64,000 nucleotides of DNA from Thalassotalea psychrophila. GTDB taxonomy: Bacteria; Pseudomonadota; Gammaproteobacteria; Enterobacterales; Alteromonadaceae. The first letter of the stretch is position 1, and every line of letters begins with the position of its first letter. Made by a program: the position numbers and the translations under genes. The notes below the pieces were generated by a model, which worked only from the letters and a program-made list of their open reading frames with translations, was not told the origin of the DNA and ran no database searches. The stretch covers positions 1,798,001-1,862,000 of the forward strand of contig NZ_CP134145.1 in NCBI RefSeq assembly GCF_031583595.1. The letters are read 5' to 3'. Of the stretch, positions 54,139-61,899 are shown piece after piece.

Positions 54139-55119
54139 CTAAAATACGGCCAATCTCTCAATCATCCAGATTGTTGCTATACTGCCACATGCATAACTCA
54201 CCGGTAATCTCAGTTGCTCTACCGTCAATGATTGATAAATTATTGATACCAACTTGAATCCGATAAACAGCGCAAAAACGAACAGTATTTGACCAACTTC
54301 AACGCCAATATTAAAGCTAAGTAATGCCAATGATTTTTCTGCGACAGGCAAGCCAATTTCACTAAGCACAGCGGCAAAACCAAAACCATGTAGCAAGCCA
54401 AAACTCGATGAAACAAGTACTGGGAAGCGTAGACTTAAGCTTTGTGTTCTATTTTTTGCGATCTCCCAAGCTAAAAATACAATGCTCAACGCTATTACAG
54501 CTTCAACTGGCTGAATAGGGATCACAAACAGGCCGGTAGCTGAAAGAAATAATGTAGCTGAATGAGCCACAGTAAATCCGGTAATGGTATACAGTAATTT
54601 TTTTCGTGTACCTGAAATGTAAACCAGACAAGCAACAAACAATAAATGATCTAAACCAATCAGTATATGTTCGATGCCTAATTCAATGTACGTTAAAGCG
54701 GTTTTAAATGCGGTTGTTGCAACTAAAGTATTGATTACAAAATTAGGCTTTTCAATATTAAGTATGGTTGTAATGGTTTGTTGCTGGCTATCGCTCACTC
54801 TTAATAATACATCACCAGTAGATCGCTCTATGCCATCAATGCGTAGCTCTAAGCCAACAACTCCTGATTGCCTTTGAAAACTAGCGTATTCAATATAGGC
54901 ATTGTTGATAATGTGAGTTCTTTTCGGCGCTAATAATTTTGTATCGTCGGGGAAAGTCACAGCTAACACTTCTCGAACGCCATTTCGAATTGGAATTTTC
55001 CAAACCAGATCAAATTCAGTATCGTTGATTATGTTGATATTAACTGACGCAGGGCGCATGTCATCAGCAAAGATATTAAACGAAATTAATATCAACAAAG
55101 ATAAAAGAACTCGTTTCAT
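54139..55119 (-). CDS. HupE/UreJ-family membrane protein
   Basis: A 326-residue protein with signal peptide (to about A18), a periplasmic N-terminal domain of about 100 residues, and then about six membrane helices. It belongs to the HupE/UreJ_2 group, with metal-binding histidines and acids in GIEHILIGLDHLLFVA (His151, Asp157, His158) and SFGLLHGFGFA. HupE/UreJ proteins are nickel or cobalt permeases; the group with an N-terminal domain is less studied. The start overlaps the isomerase stop by 4 bases, so they are translationally coupled. Joint occurrence with DUF3604 suggests metal supply to that enzyme (inference). Confidence 0.86.
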   Translation of the reverse strand: MKRVLLSLLILISFNIFADDMRPASVNINIINDTEFDLVWKIPIRNGVREVLAVTFPDDTKLLAPKRTHIINNAYIEYASFQRQSGVVGLELRIDGIERSTGDVLLRVSDSQQQTITTILNIEKPNFVINTLVATTAFKTALTYIELGIEHILIGLDHLLFVACLVYISGTRKKLLYTITGFTVAHSATLFLSATGLFVIPIQPVEAVIALSIVFLAWEIAKNRTQSLSLRFPVLVSSSFGLLHGFGFAAVLSEIGLPVAEKSLALLSFNIGVEVGQILFVFALFIGFKLVSIIYQSLTVEQLRLPVSYACGSIATIWMIERLAVF

Positions 55120-55946
55120 TCGGATTCCTTTTCGCTTGCACGCTCAATGGTATATCTTTGCATAAGTTTTTGTTCAAAGCTGGCTTTTGCTTCTTGCAAG
55201 TTTTGATATTGCCAGTCTTTTAAAACACTTTGTTTAACAGATTCAAAGGGTTTATCTGTAGCAAGTTGTTTTTGTTCAATAAATACAAAGTGCTGCCCTA
55301 CAGTAGAAATAATAGGTCCAGACCATTTAGATAATGGGTAATCGTTAAGTTTTTCGCTGAAGCCATCACCAAATAATCGGTCTATTTGCACGGAATATTT
55401 TTGATTAATTTGCGCGGGTAGTAATGTAATTTCACTTTGTGGTGAAAGCCCTTGGTTAATCAATTTAAGTTGTTGATCTAGTTTTTTCTTTAGTTGTTCA
55501 GGTGTTCTATCAATTGATATGTGTACTTGCTGCAAACTATAAGTAGGTATGGTTCGATAGTTCGCTATATTTTGTTGATAGTAGGACTGTAATTCTTCCG
55601 TAGTAGGCTCTTTGGTTGTAACTAAATCTTCAATTAAAAAGTCCATTTTTTGGCGAAGGCGTCTATCAATAACTTTATCACCAATATCTAGACTCAGTGC
55701 ACGAGCTTCACGCAAGTACATCTCATTTATGGCAAAGTGTTGAGCAGCATTTTCAAGTTCTTTTGGTTGAGGCTCTCTGTTCCAACGAGTTAAAAAGCTT
55801 TGCCTGATTTGTTCAATTCTTGCTTCGCTGACTTTGATGATATTTTCAGTCGTTGTATTACTATTTAAACGATCAAAAATAATAAAAAATACTATGGCGA
55901 TAAACAGAAAGTGAATAAGCGGTTCAGTGATGATTTTTTTTAGCAT
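55116..55946 (-). CDS. PpiC-type peptidyl-prolyl isomerase, membrane anchored
   Basis: A 276-residue protein with one N-terminal membrane helix (about 10-27), a helical SurA_N-like region, and a C-terminal parvulin-type (PpiC) domain: SLQQVHISIDRTP, LSKWSGPIISTVGQHFVFIE. It probably faces the periplasm and assists folding of exported partners. It overlaps the HupE/UreJ gene by ATGA and lies downstream of the DUF3604 gene on the same strand, though separated from it by 276 bp containing a repeat. It may serve the DUF3604 protein or an adjacent barrel (inference). Confidence 0.84.
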   Translation of the reverse strand: MLKKIITEPLIHFLFIAIVFFIIFDRLNSNTTTENIIKVSEARIEQIRQSFLTRWNREPQPKELENAAQHFAINEMYLREARALSLDIGDKVIDRRLRQKMDFLIEDLVTTKEPTTEELQSYYQQNIANYRTIPTYSLQQVHISIDRTPEQLKKKLDQQLKLINQGLSPQSEITLLPAQINQKYSVQIDRLFGDGFSEKLNDYPLSKWSGPIISTVGQHFVFIEQKQLATDKPFESVKQSVLKDWQYQNLQEAKASFEQKLMQRYTIERASEKESE

Positions 55947-56061
55947 ATTGAAATTATTAGATTTATTATTATTTGAAGATAACAGGGTAATTAATTATTT
56001 AACAGAACAAGTGCTGTTGTTTCAAGAAAAACCTTGCTGATTATTAATCTGCAAGGCTTTT

Positions 56062-56219
56062 ATACCCGTTTCATTAAGTTTGTGATCTTGTTGTGCGCAG
56101 GAAAAATACATCAGGGCAAGGCTCTCGATTGACCAATAGCTGGCTATTGGGATTGAGAGCAACGCCGTCTTGGAGTATTTTAACCAACACAAGTAGCAAT
56201 AACTTGCTAAATTGGTATA
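56062..56219 (-). repeat. Dispersed repeat (family A) with TATACC/GGTATA ends, copy 2
   Basis: A 158-bp element with inverted ends, in the reverse orientation relative to 11,662-11,918. It ends 3 bp from the stop codon of the DUF3604 gene and separates it from the isomerase gene. It encodes nothing. Confidence 0.72.
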
Positions 56220-56222
56220 CCA

Positions 56223-58148
56223 TTATTTAGGCGAATACCAAATAGGTGAGCTGTAGGCGCGCTCCTGGCCAACTAGTTCAGCCTCTTTTGGAATTTCAGC
56301 ACCCATTCTTACTTTATCGTATACCACCCACCGCGGGGTTGGTATTTCGATCACTCTGGCATAATAAAATGCCGACTCATTTTTATCAAAATCAGGGTCA
56401 ACCCATACGCTTGATAATTGGCTGTCACCGATGCTGTTACTCCAAGTTGCAGTTTCAAGATCTACTGTGTTACCAACAGGCTGTTTAGCCCGACCTGAGC
56501 TATCAATTTTACGGCCATCAGATACGGCAACGTCGTATACTTTTTCATGCAGTTCGCCTTTTGCATCCATCCAACCTTTGACGATCTGAATTCGATCAAG
56601 GTAAGCACTTTTAGGATCTCGCATCGCATAAAGCATAAACGATGGCGCCTTGTCTGATTTTTGTTTAACTAAGTCGCCACCCATAGGTACGCCTTTGGCA
56701 TAACCAATTTTTGCAGGATCGCTGGCTTGTAAATCTTCTTGGTTATAATCCCAACCACCGAAAAACCGTACCGTCATGCGCGGACCAGTGGTACCGTAAG
56801 TTTCTTTACGCTCAATGGCATCAAATAGTGCTGCTCGGGTATTCTCGTGCGCCCATACGCCGGTGTAGCCTGAGGCAACCAGCATATAACCTTCTATTCG
56901 ACCTAAGTCAGACGCGATAAACGGATGCGATATCCTATCTTTAGACGGCTCAACACTGGTTGATTTACCAAAGAAATTATCCTCATCTGCTGTTGCAAGG
57001 GAAGTATGGCTGTCTGTTGCGCCACCAAAACCAAACTTATACGGGTTGTAGCCTAGTTTTTTCTCTAATGCTAAACCCTGCTTTAATGCTTCACGAGCAT
57101 ATTCGCCCTTAAGCATCTCAGGTTTTTTCAACTGACTAATATCTAAATTACCAACATCCCAATTTTCATAGTCAGAAAACTCATCATCTGGTGATAAATA
57201 AGGGTGCGCTTCGCCATCGCCTTTAATTTGGGTAATTTCATAATGTGGTTCCCATTTAGCTCTTAGTTTTACGTATTCCTCGTCAACCGTGCCGCCAGCA
57301 TAGGTTTTATCTGTGGGAAACATCCAACCATTAGATAAGTTACCATTATGAGAAAACGCAAACGCTCGACCGCCATGCTTGCTTTCGTATTCCTCTAACC
57401 ATTTATATAAATCAAGTGGGTCAGTACTACCGGTTGGTGGTTGTGTTGTTGGTGGTTGCACTTTTAATGCTATATCGGCATTATCACGAATAATAACATT
57501 ACGATGTAAATTGAATCCTTTTGGCACAGATGTCCACTCAAACCCAATAAACGCGGTAAATAATCCTGGTTCATTATGTTGCTCGGATGCATCAACAATG
57601 GTTTTCCATATATTACCGAATACTTCAGAACCCGGACTATAATCTTTAACCATTTGCTCAGGTATGGTCATTTGAGAAAAATTTTGAATCAAGTCAAATG
57701 CTGCTTCACCGGCGGCTTTACCGCCTTTTTTAAAACCCTCATGCCATTCTTTGCCTTTTGGAATTGCAACAATGTTTTCTGCACCATTTTGAATATCCGT
57801 GGCAATGCCCATTAAATCAGTATGATCAGTAACAATTAACCAATCCAGTGGCCTGGCGAGTTTTAATGGAATGCCCTTGGCAGAATTAATTTGCTCACCA
57901 CGCGCTAAGCGATAGGCATCATCAATAGTTACAGTATTACCAAATAAACCAGCATCAAGTGACAATCCTGTATGCAAGTGAGAATCGCCCCAGTAAACGT
58001 TGTTTGGCTGGGTATTATTCGCACGAGGTGAAAATTTCATTACATCCTCTTCAGGAACTGCAGACTTTGTATCTGATGCCAATGCCATGCTCCCATTGAG
58101 GAGCAAACCTATTAAGGTAGTAAGCTTAATTACTTTGTTATATTTCAT
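56223..58148 (-). CDS. DUF3604 exported protein, PHP-like metallohydrolase
   Basis: A 641-residue exported protein with a signal peptide ending ALAS. DUF3604 carries PHP-type metal-binding signatures: [16 protein letters not shown] (Asp55, His57, His59), [10 protein letters not shown] (Asp108, His109, Asp111), [12 protein letters not shown], and GGATDSHTS. Such proteins should be periplasmic metal-dependent hydrolases or phosphoesterases of unproven substrate. It ends in SSPIWYSPK, typical for the family. The HupE/UreJ and PpiC genes lie downstream, and the divergent barrel gene upstream, with a palindrome in the shared promoter. Probably metal-loaded and folded with help from those partners (inference). 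Confidence 0.9.
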   Translation of the reverse strand: MKYNKVIKLTTLIGLLLNGSMALASDTKSAVPEEDVMKFSPRANNTQPNNVYWGDSHLHTGLSLDAGLFGNTVTIDDAYRLARGEQINSAKGIPLKLARPLDWLIVTDHTDLMGIATDIQNGAENIVAIPKGKEWHEGFKKGGKAAGEAAFDLIQNFSQMTIPEQMVKDYSPGSEVFGNIWKTIVDASEQHNEPGLFTAFIGFEWTSVPKGFNLHRNVIIRDNADIALKVQPPTTQPPTGSTDPLDLYKWLEEYESKHGGRAFAFSHNGNLSNGWMFPTDKTYAGGTVDEEYVKLRAKWEPHYEITQIKGDGEAHPYLSPDDEFSDYENWDVGNLDISQLKKPEMLKGEYAREALKQGLALEKKLGYNPYKFGFGGATDSHTSLATADEDNFFGKSTSVEPSKDRISHPFIASDLGRIEGYMLVASGYTGVWAHENTRAALFDAIERKETYGTTGPRMTVRFFGGWDYNQEDLQASDPAKIGYAKGVPMGGDLVKQKSDKAPSFMLYAMRDPKSAYLDRIQIVKGWMDAKGELHEKVYDVAVSDGRKIDSSGRAKQPVGNTVDLETATWSNSIGDSQLSSVWVDPDFDKNESAFYYARVIEIPTPRWVVYDKVRMGAEIPKEAELVGQERAYSSPIWYSPK

Positions 58149-58297
58149 ACTATTATCCCTGCTTTATATAAACTATTAAATTAAGGCTAGAACAATAATT
58201 TATTATTGCCAATTTTCACGGTTAATAAATAAAAATTACTGCAAAAAAATCATATGCTTACTGTGACTGTTTGATTAAGTGGGTTTAGTTAACCGCA

Positions 58298-58318
58298 ATT
58301 ATTACCGTTGGTAATAAT
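58298..58318. promoter_or_regulatory. Inverted repeat in the DUF3604/barrel divergent promoter
   Basis: Perfect 9-bp arms ATTATTACC and GGTAATAAT around a 3-base spacer, about 150 bp from the DUF3604 start and 84 bp from the barrel gene start. A likely operator for co-control of both genes. Confidence 0.62.
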
Positions 58319-58401
58319 AATCTTGCTTTAAAATCATTAGCAAAGAGGATCTGCTCCTAATTAAAATAGCGGCAATTGATGATTTATAAGAAGCTCCTGA
58401 T

Positions 58402-59199
58402 ATGAAAGAAGTGAAAACAATAACTAGTTCAATGTTGGCAGTACTTGCACTAACAAATGTAGCATTAAGTAGTTCTGCTAAAGCCGATGAATGGCAATTT
58501 GAAGCAACGCCGTATGTATGGGCTGCAGCGAATGAGGGATCTGCCGGCGCTTATGGCTTAGGTCCTAATGGTGATATTAATCCTCCACCTACAGATATCG
58601 ATATAAATTTTCAAGATCTAATCGACAGTACTGATTTAGGTACCATGCTGAATTTTGCAGCTAAAAAAGATAGATGGCTGCTATTTACTGAGTTTACTTA
58701 CCTTGAAGTCTCTGATCAGGCGACAAAGTCTTTCACTGGCCCTACGGGTAGCAGTAGTGCAGAAATTGACTTGGAAATAAGTGGTACCGTGTTAGACGTG
58801 GCTGGTGGCTACCAGTTCGTTGAACAAGATAGGTTTCAAATGTATGGCTATGCCGGGGTACGGTATATGGACCTAGATACTGATATTAGCATTGATGCAC
58901 CTGGCGGTGTATTACCAAGTGAAATTACCATGGGTGATAGCTGGACAGATGGATTTGTTGGCGTTCATACGGCTTGGCAATTCAGTGATAACTTTAGTTT
59001 TAATACTCGTTTAGAGGTTGGCGGGTTAGGGGATGTTGACGAAGCTTATATGGCGCATATTGCGATTAATCATCAAGTCTCTGAAAACTGGCAAATAAAA
59101 TACTTCTACCGTTATCAGAAAGTTGATTATAAAGGTGATGGTTTTATTTATGATATGGAAATTACTGGACCTGGTGTCGGTGTTACTTATACTTTTTAG
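58402..59199 (+). CDS. Outer-membrane beta-barrel protein, paralog of 53221-54006
   Basis: A 265-residue exported protein with a signal peptide ending AKADEWQFEA. It shares TPYVWAAANEGSAGAYG, VLDVAGGYQFVEQDRFQMYG, GFVGVHTAWQ, RLEVGG and the end ITGPGVGVTYTF with the barrel at 53,221. The terminal Phe is the outer-membrane assembly signal. It is divergent from DUF3604 across the palindrome at 58,298. One of two related barrels framing the DUF3604 system; the role may be substrate access. Confidence 0.85.
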   Translation: MKEVKTITSSMLAVLALTNVALSSSAKADEWQFEATPYVWAAANEGSAGAYGLGPNGDINPPPTDIDINFQDLIDSTDLGTMLNFAAKKDRWLLFTEFTYLEVSDQATKSFTGPTGSSSAEIDLEISGTVLDVAGGYQFVEQDRFQMYGYAGVRYMDLDTDISIDAPGGVLPSEITMGDSWTDGFVGVHTAWQFSDNFSFNTRLEVGGLGDVDEAYMAHIAINHQVSENWQIKYFYRYQKVDYKGDGFIYDMEITGPGVGVTYTF

Positions 59200-59222
59200 A
59201 CTTCAATTGTTTTACAGTAAAG

Positions 59223-59256
59223 CTTAAATAAAGCAGATTTTTCTGCTTTATTTAAG
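59223..59256. terminator. Bidirectional intrinsic terminator
   Basis: Perfect 14-bp arms CTTAAATAAAGCAG and complement with a 6-base loop. It lies between convergent genes ending at 59,199 and 59,252 and overlaps the last few bases of the minus-strand gene. Confidence 0.85.
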
Positions 59257-59770
59257 TTTGTGTTTGCACTTGTTGATTAAAAATTTCACCTATTGATAAT
59301 TTTACCAGCGGAGCATTGCTAATCTCTTTAATAAATTCTTCTGAATAAATCATTTGTTTACTTTCTTCCTGCCACCACACCGCCCAAAACGGTAATGCCA
59401 AAAAACTGTGACAAAAGCTTATTGTATGATGCCACGATTCATTGTCTAAAATATCGGCCTTGTATTGGAAGTAGCCAGCCATAAATCGTTGTAGTGCGGC
59501 TCGACCAAAGAAATCTAATACGACAATTTCATCATGATTAAAGTGTTCTAACTGGTTATTTGGATTGAATGAACGAGTTATTAGCTCCTTGTCTGGGTGA
59601 ACGCTCATTCGTTCATTCCATCGTGACCAACCAAGAAATGTTGCCGTGGTCGCTTTGGCTTTTAGCAATCTTGAATTTTCTTTTAATTCCACAACTAAGT
59701 AAATTAACGTTGCCAATACGGCAAAGCCGCCACAAATTTCTGCAATAGCGACCATTTCTTCTAAGTTCAT
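59252..59770 (-). CDS. Small membrane-anchored protein, function unknown
   Basis: A 172-residue protein with one N-terminal membrane segment (about 8-28, AEICGGFAVLATLIYLVVEL) and a helical cytoplasmic part rich in Trp and Phe (FLGWSRWNERM, FWAVWWQEESK). I do not recognise a defined family, though small single-helix proteins of this layout are common in marine proteobacteria. It converges with the barrel gene and shares its terminator. Function unknown. Confidence 0.7.
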   Translation of the reverse strand: MNLEEMVAIAEICGGFAVLATLIYLVVELKENSRLLKAKATTATFLGWSRWNERMSVHPDKELITRSFNPNNQLEHFNHDEIVVLDFFGRAALQRFMAGYFQYKADILDNESWHHTISFCHSFLALPFWAVWWQEESKQMIYSEEFIKEISNAPLVKLSIGEIFNQQVQTQT

Positions 59771-59962
59771 ATTTGAGCCTAATTGTGTGAATGTACAATA
59801 AGATTAGTTTAGTCGCTAAATAACAATATTGAAAAATGTTTTAATTAGACATTCACCATTATGCTTGAGGTGCATATTGCGTCATCAGGTTTTGTTATTG
59901 GAGTTATTAGTATTAAGGCTTTATTCTTGATTTTGTAAAATACATTGATAAACGAGGTTTTT

Positions 59963-60496
59963 ATGAAAGCAATAAAACTAGTGATTATACCTTTGCTGGT
60001 ACTACTGTCGGCTTGTAGCACAACCTATGAGGCTGACAGCGATTACAATAGTGCCTATAACTTTAAAGCAGTTGATAGCTTTTATGTTGTTGGTGATGAA
60101 CAGTATAAAAATCCATATTTAAGTGATATGAATAGAGATCGCATTAACGACTCAATTTCAGCAGAACTGTCAAAACTTCATTTAGACGTACAAAATAAAA
60201 CTTCGGCAGATGTTTTAATTAGTTATTTCGTGGTAACTAAAGAAAAAATTAAAGTCACTTCAACTCCGGTTACCTACAGCAGATATGGTACCTATGGACA
60301 ATCACATATTAATACTCGCGATTATGTTGAAGGCACGATAATTATAGATGTGGTTGACAACAAATCTCAAAAGTCTATATGGCGAAGCTCAATTCAAAAA
60401 TCTGTTAAAGAACTTGATACACCAGAAGAGCGTAGTCAAGAAATAGCAAAAGTGGTTAAAGCGTTGTTTGCAGGGTTTCCAACTCAGCAAATATAG
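59963..60496 (+). CDS. DUF4136-type lipoprotein
   Basis: A 177-residue lipoprotein. ATG 59963 (after ACGAGG) gives the lipobox LLSAC; an upstream ATG at 59,945 adds six residues. The rest resembles DUF4136: FKAVDSFYVVGDEQYKNPYL, ADVLISYFVVTKEK, YVEGTIIIDVVDNKSQKSIW. Location is the periplasmic or outer membrane. Function unknown. It stands alone and is followed by a stem-loop. Confidence 0.83.
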   Translation: MKAIKLVIIPLLVLLSACSTTYEADSDYNSAYNFKAVDSFYVVGDEQYKNPYLSDMNRDRINDSISAELSKLHLDVQNKTSADVLISYFVVTKEKIKVTSTPVTYSRYGTYGQSHINTRDYVEGTIIIDVVDNKSQKSIWRSSIQKSVKELDTPEERSQEIAKVVKALFAGFPTQQI

Positions 60497-60518
60497 AACT
60501 ATCGATCACATTTAACAT

Positions 60519-60545
60519 CTTCAAGCGCATTTATTGCGCTTGAAG
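60519..60545 (+). terminator. Stem-loop after DUF4136 lipoprotein gene
   Basis: Perfect 11-bp arms CTTCAAGCGCA and complement, 5-base loop; only scattered T follow. Confidence 0.65.
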
Positions 60546-60609
60546 TCGTTCTATTAGGGATTGCAAAAAATTCGAATCTTTGTGGCCAGAACACAATAGA
60601 TTTTGTTTT

Positions 60610-60625
60610 TCACCTTTTCGGGCGA
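60610..60625. promoter_or_regulatory. Operator-like palindrome TCACCT-N4-GGGCGA, copy 8 (degenerate)
   Basis: Two mismatches to the consensus, spacer TTTC, 193 bp before the DUF1254/1214 lipoprotein gene at 60,819. If functional, it extends the regulon 9 kb beyond the island. Confidence 0.4.
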
Positions 60626-60818
60626 TGGTTAATTGCTTCGAGATCTTTAGTATAAATAAAACAAGCAATTGAAATTACAAGAGTTATTTTAAATTGATTG
60701 TTGCTAATAAAATAAGCTGTACTATTCTAAAGTTAATAATAAGAAAATTAACCTTTGCATCCCTTTTCTTTTAATTTTTTTTCATTATTTCAGCAAAAGA
60801 GTTAAATTTGGAGCTTCA

Positions 60819-61871
60819 ATGTTTAAGCTAGTACATATTAAAATTTACTGCATTTTTGTATCAATCTTTTTACTATCGTCATGTCATGACAACTCTGCAA
60901 CAATAAGTGAAATCAACCCAATGAAGGCTGAAACTAAAGTTATTGTAACTAACGATAACTTTGTAACGGCAAAAACCGATAGGCAAATGCAAAAATACGT
61001 AAAGAGATTTTCTGCCTTTGGTAAATTTTTTCATAGCAGATGGATGTATGATTTAAACAATCAAGATACTAAGCATGTAAATTTAGATACGCTTTATTCC
61101 TATGCTATCGTTGATTTAACTACTCCCCTTGATATAACCATGCCAGAAACTCACGGAAAGTATCAATCATTAATGGTTGTTAATCAGAGTCATTCAATTA
61201 CAGCTTATTATGCAGGTAAATACACCTTAACTAAAAGTGAAGTTGGTAGCCGATATGCTTTTCTTGTCATTCGAACTTTTATTGACCATACAGATAAAGA
61301 AAGTTTATTAATAGCTCATAAATTGCAAGATTCCGTGCTGTTGAAGCAAGAAAGTATCGGTGAATTTTCTGTGCCTGAATATGACGAGGAGAGCTTTGCA
61401 AAAGTTAATGAAAAAATACTACTAACAGAGCTGGATAAAGATCAATTACTAGAAGGTTATGGTCAAGCTAGTAAGGTTGACCCTGAAAAAAATAGATATT
61501 CTGCAGCTTTTTCTTGGGGAGGTTTACCACAAAAATATGCTATGTATATCTTCGGGAATATTAAAAATGATGATGGAGTAACCCCGCACTCTTTAACGGT
61601 AAATGATGTGCCTGTTGATGCCTTTTGGTCTATCAGTATATACAATAAACGCGGTTATTATGAAATAAGCGATAAGGCAGTTTACAGCATAAATAGTACA
61701 AGATTGAAAAAAAACGTCGATGGCAGTATTACTATAAACTTTGGTAACTCAGGAGCAATAAATAACTTAAACATTTTTAAAAAATGGCATTATGTCGTTA
61801 GATTATATAAACCCCAAGCGTCTCTGATAGATAAACAATGGCACTTTCCCTCAGCTGAAGAAATTAACTGA
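60819..61871 (+). CDS. DUF1254/DUF1214 family lipoprotein, third copy
   Basis: A 350-residue lipoprotein with the lipobox LLSSC near residue 22. A short DUF1254 region (HVNLDTLYSYAIVDLTTPLD, GKYQSLMVVNQSHSITAYY) is followed by DUF1214 (PVDAFWSISIYNKRGYYEIS, GSITINFGNSG). It is shorter than the two other copies in the window. GGAG precedes the ATG. The regulator at 61,900 begins 28 bp after it on the same strand and may be co-transcribed. A degenerate palindrome upstream weakly links it to the catabolic regulon. Function unsettled. Confidence 0.87.
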   Translation: MFKLVHIKIYCIFVSIFLLSSCHDNSATISEINPMKAETKVIVTNDNFVTAKTDRQMQKYVKRFSAFGKFFHSRWMYDLNNQDTKHVNLDTLYSYAIVDLTTPLDITMPETHGKYQSLMVVNQSHSITAYYAGKYTLTKSEVGSRYAFLVIRTFIDHTDKESLLIAHKLQDSVLLKQESIGEFSVPEYDEESFAKVNEKILLTELDKDQLLEGYGQASKVDPEKNRYSAAFSWGGLPQKYAMYIFGNIKNDDGVTPHSLTVNDVPVDAFWSISIYNKRGYYEISDKAVYSINSTRLKKNVDGSITINFGNSGAINNLNIFKKWHYVVRLYKPQASLIDKQWHFPSAEEIN

Positions 61872-61899
61872 AATGAAAACGTATTAGAGATACAGCATC

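Larger units (their letters stand above)
60497..60818. other. 322-bp intergenic region with weak operator-like site
   Basis: Holds the stem-loop and the weak palindrome at 60,610. The rest is very AT-rich. No gene seen. Confidence 0.55.
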
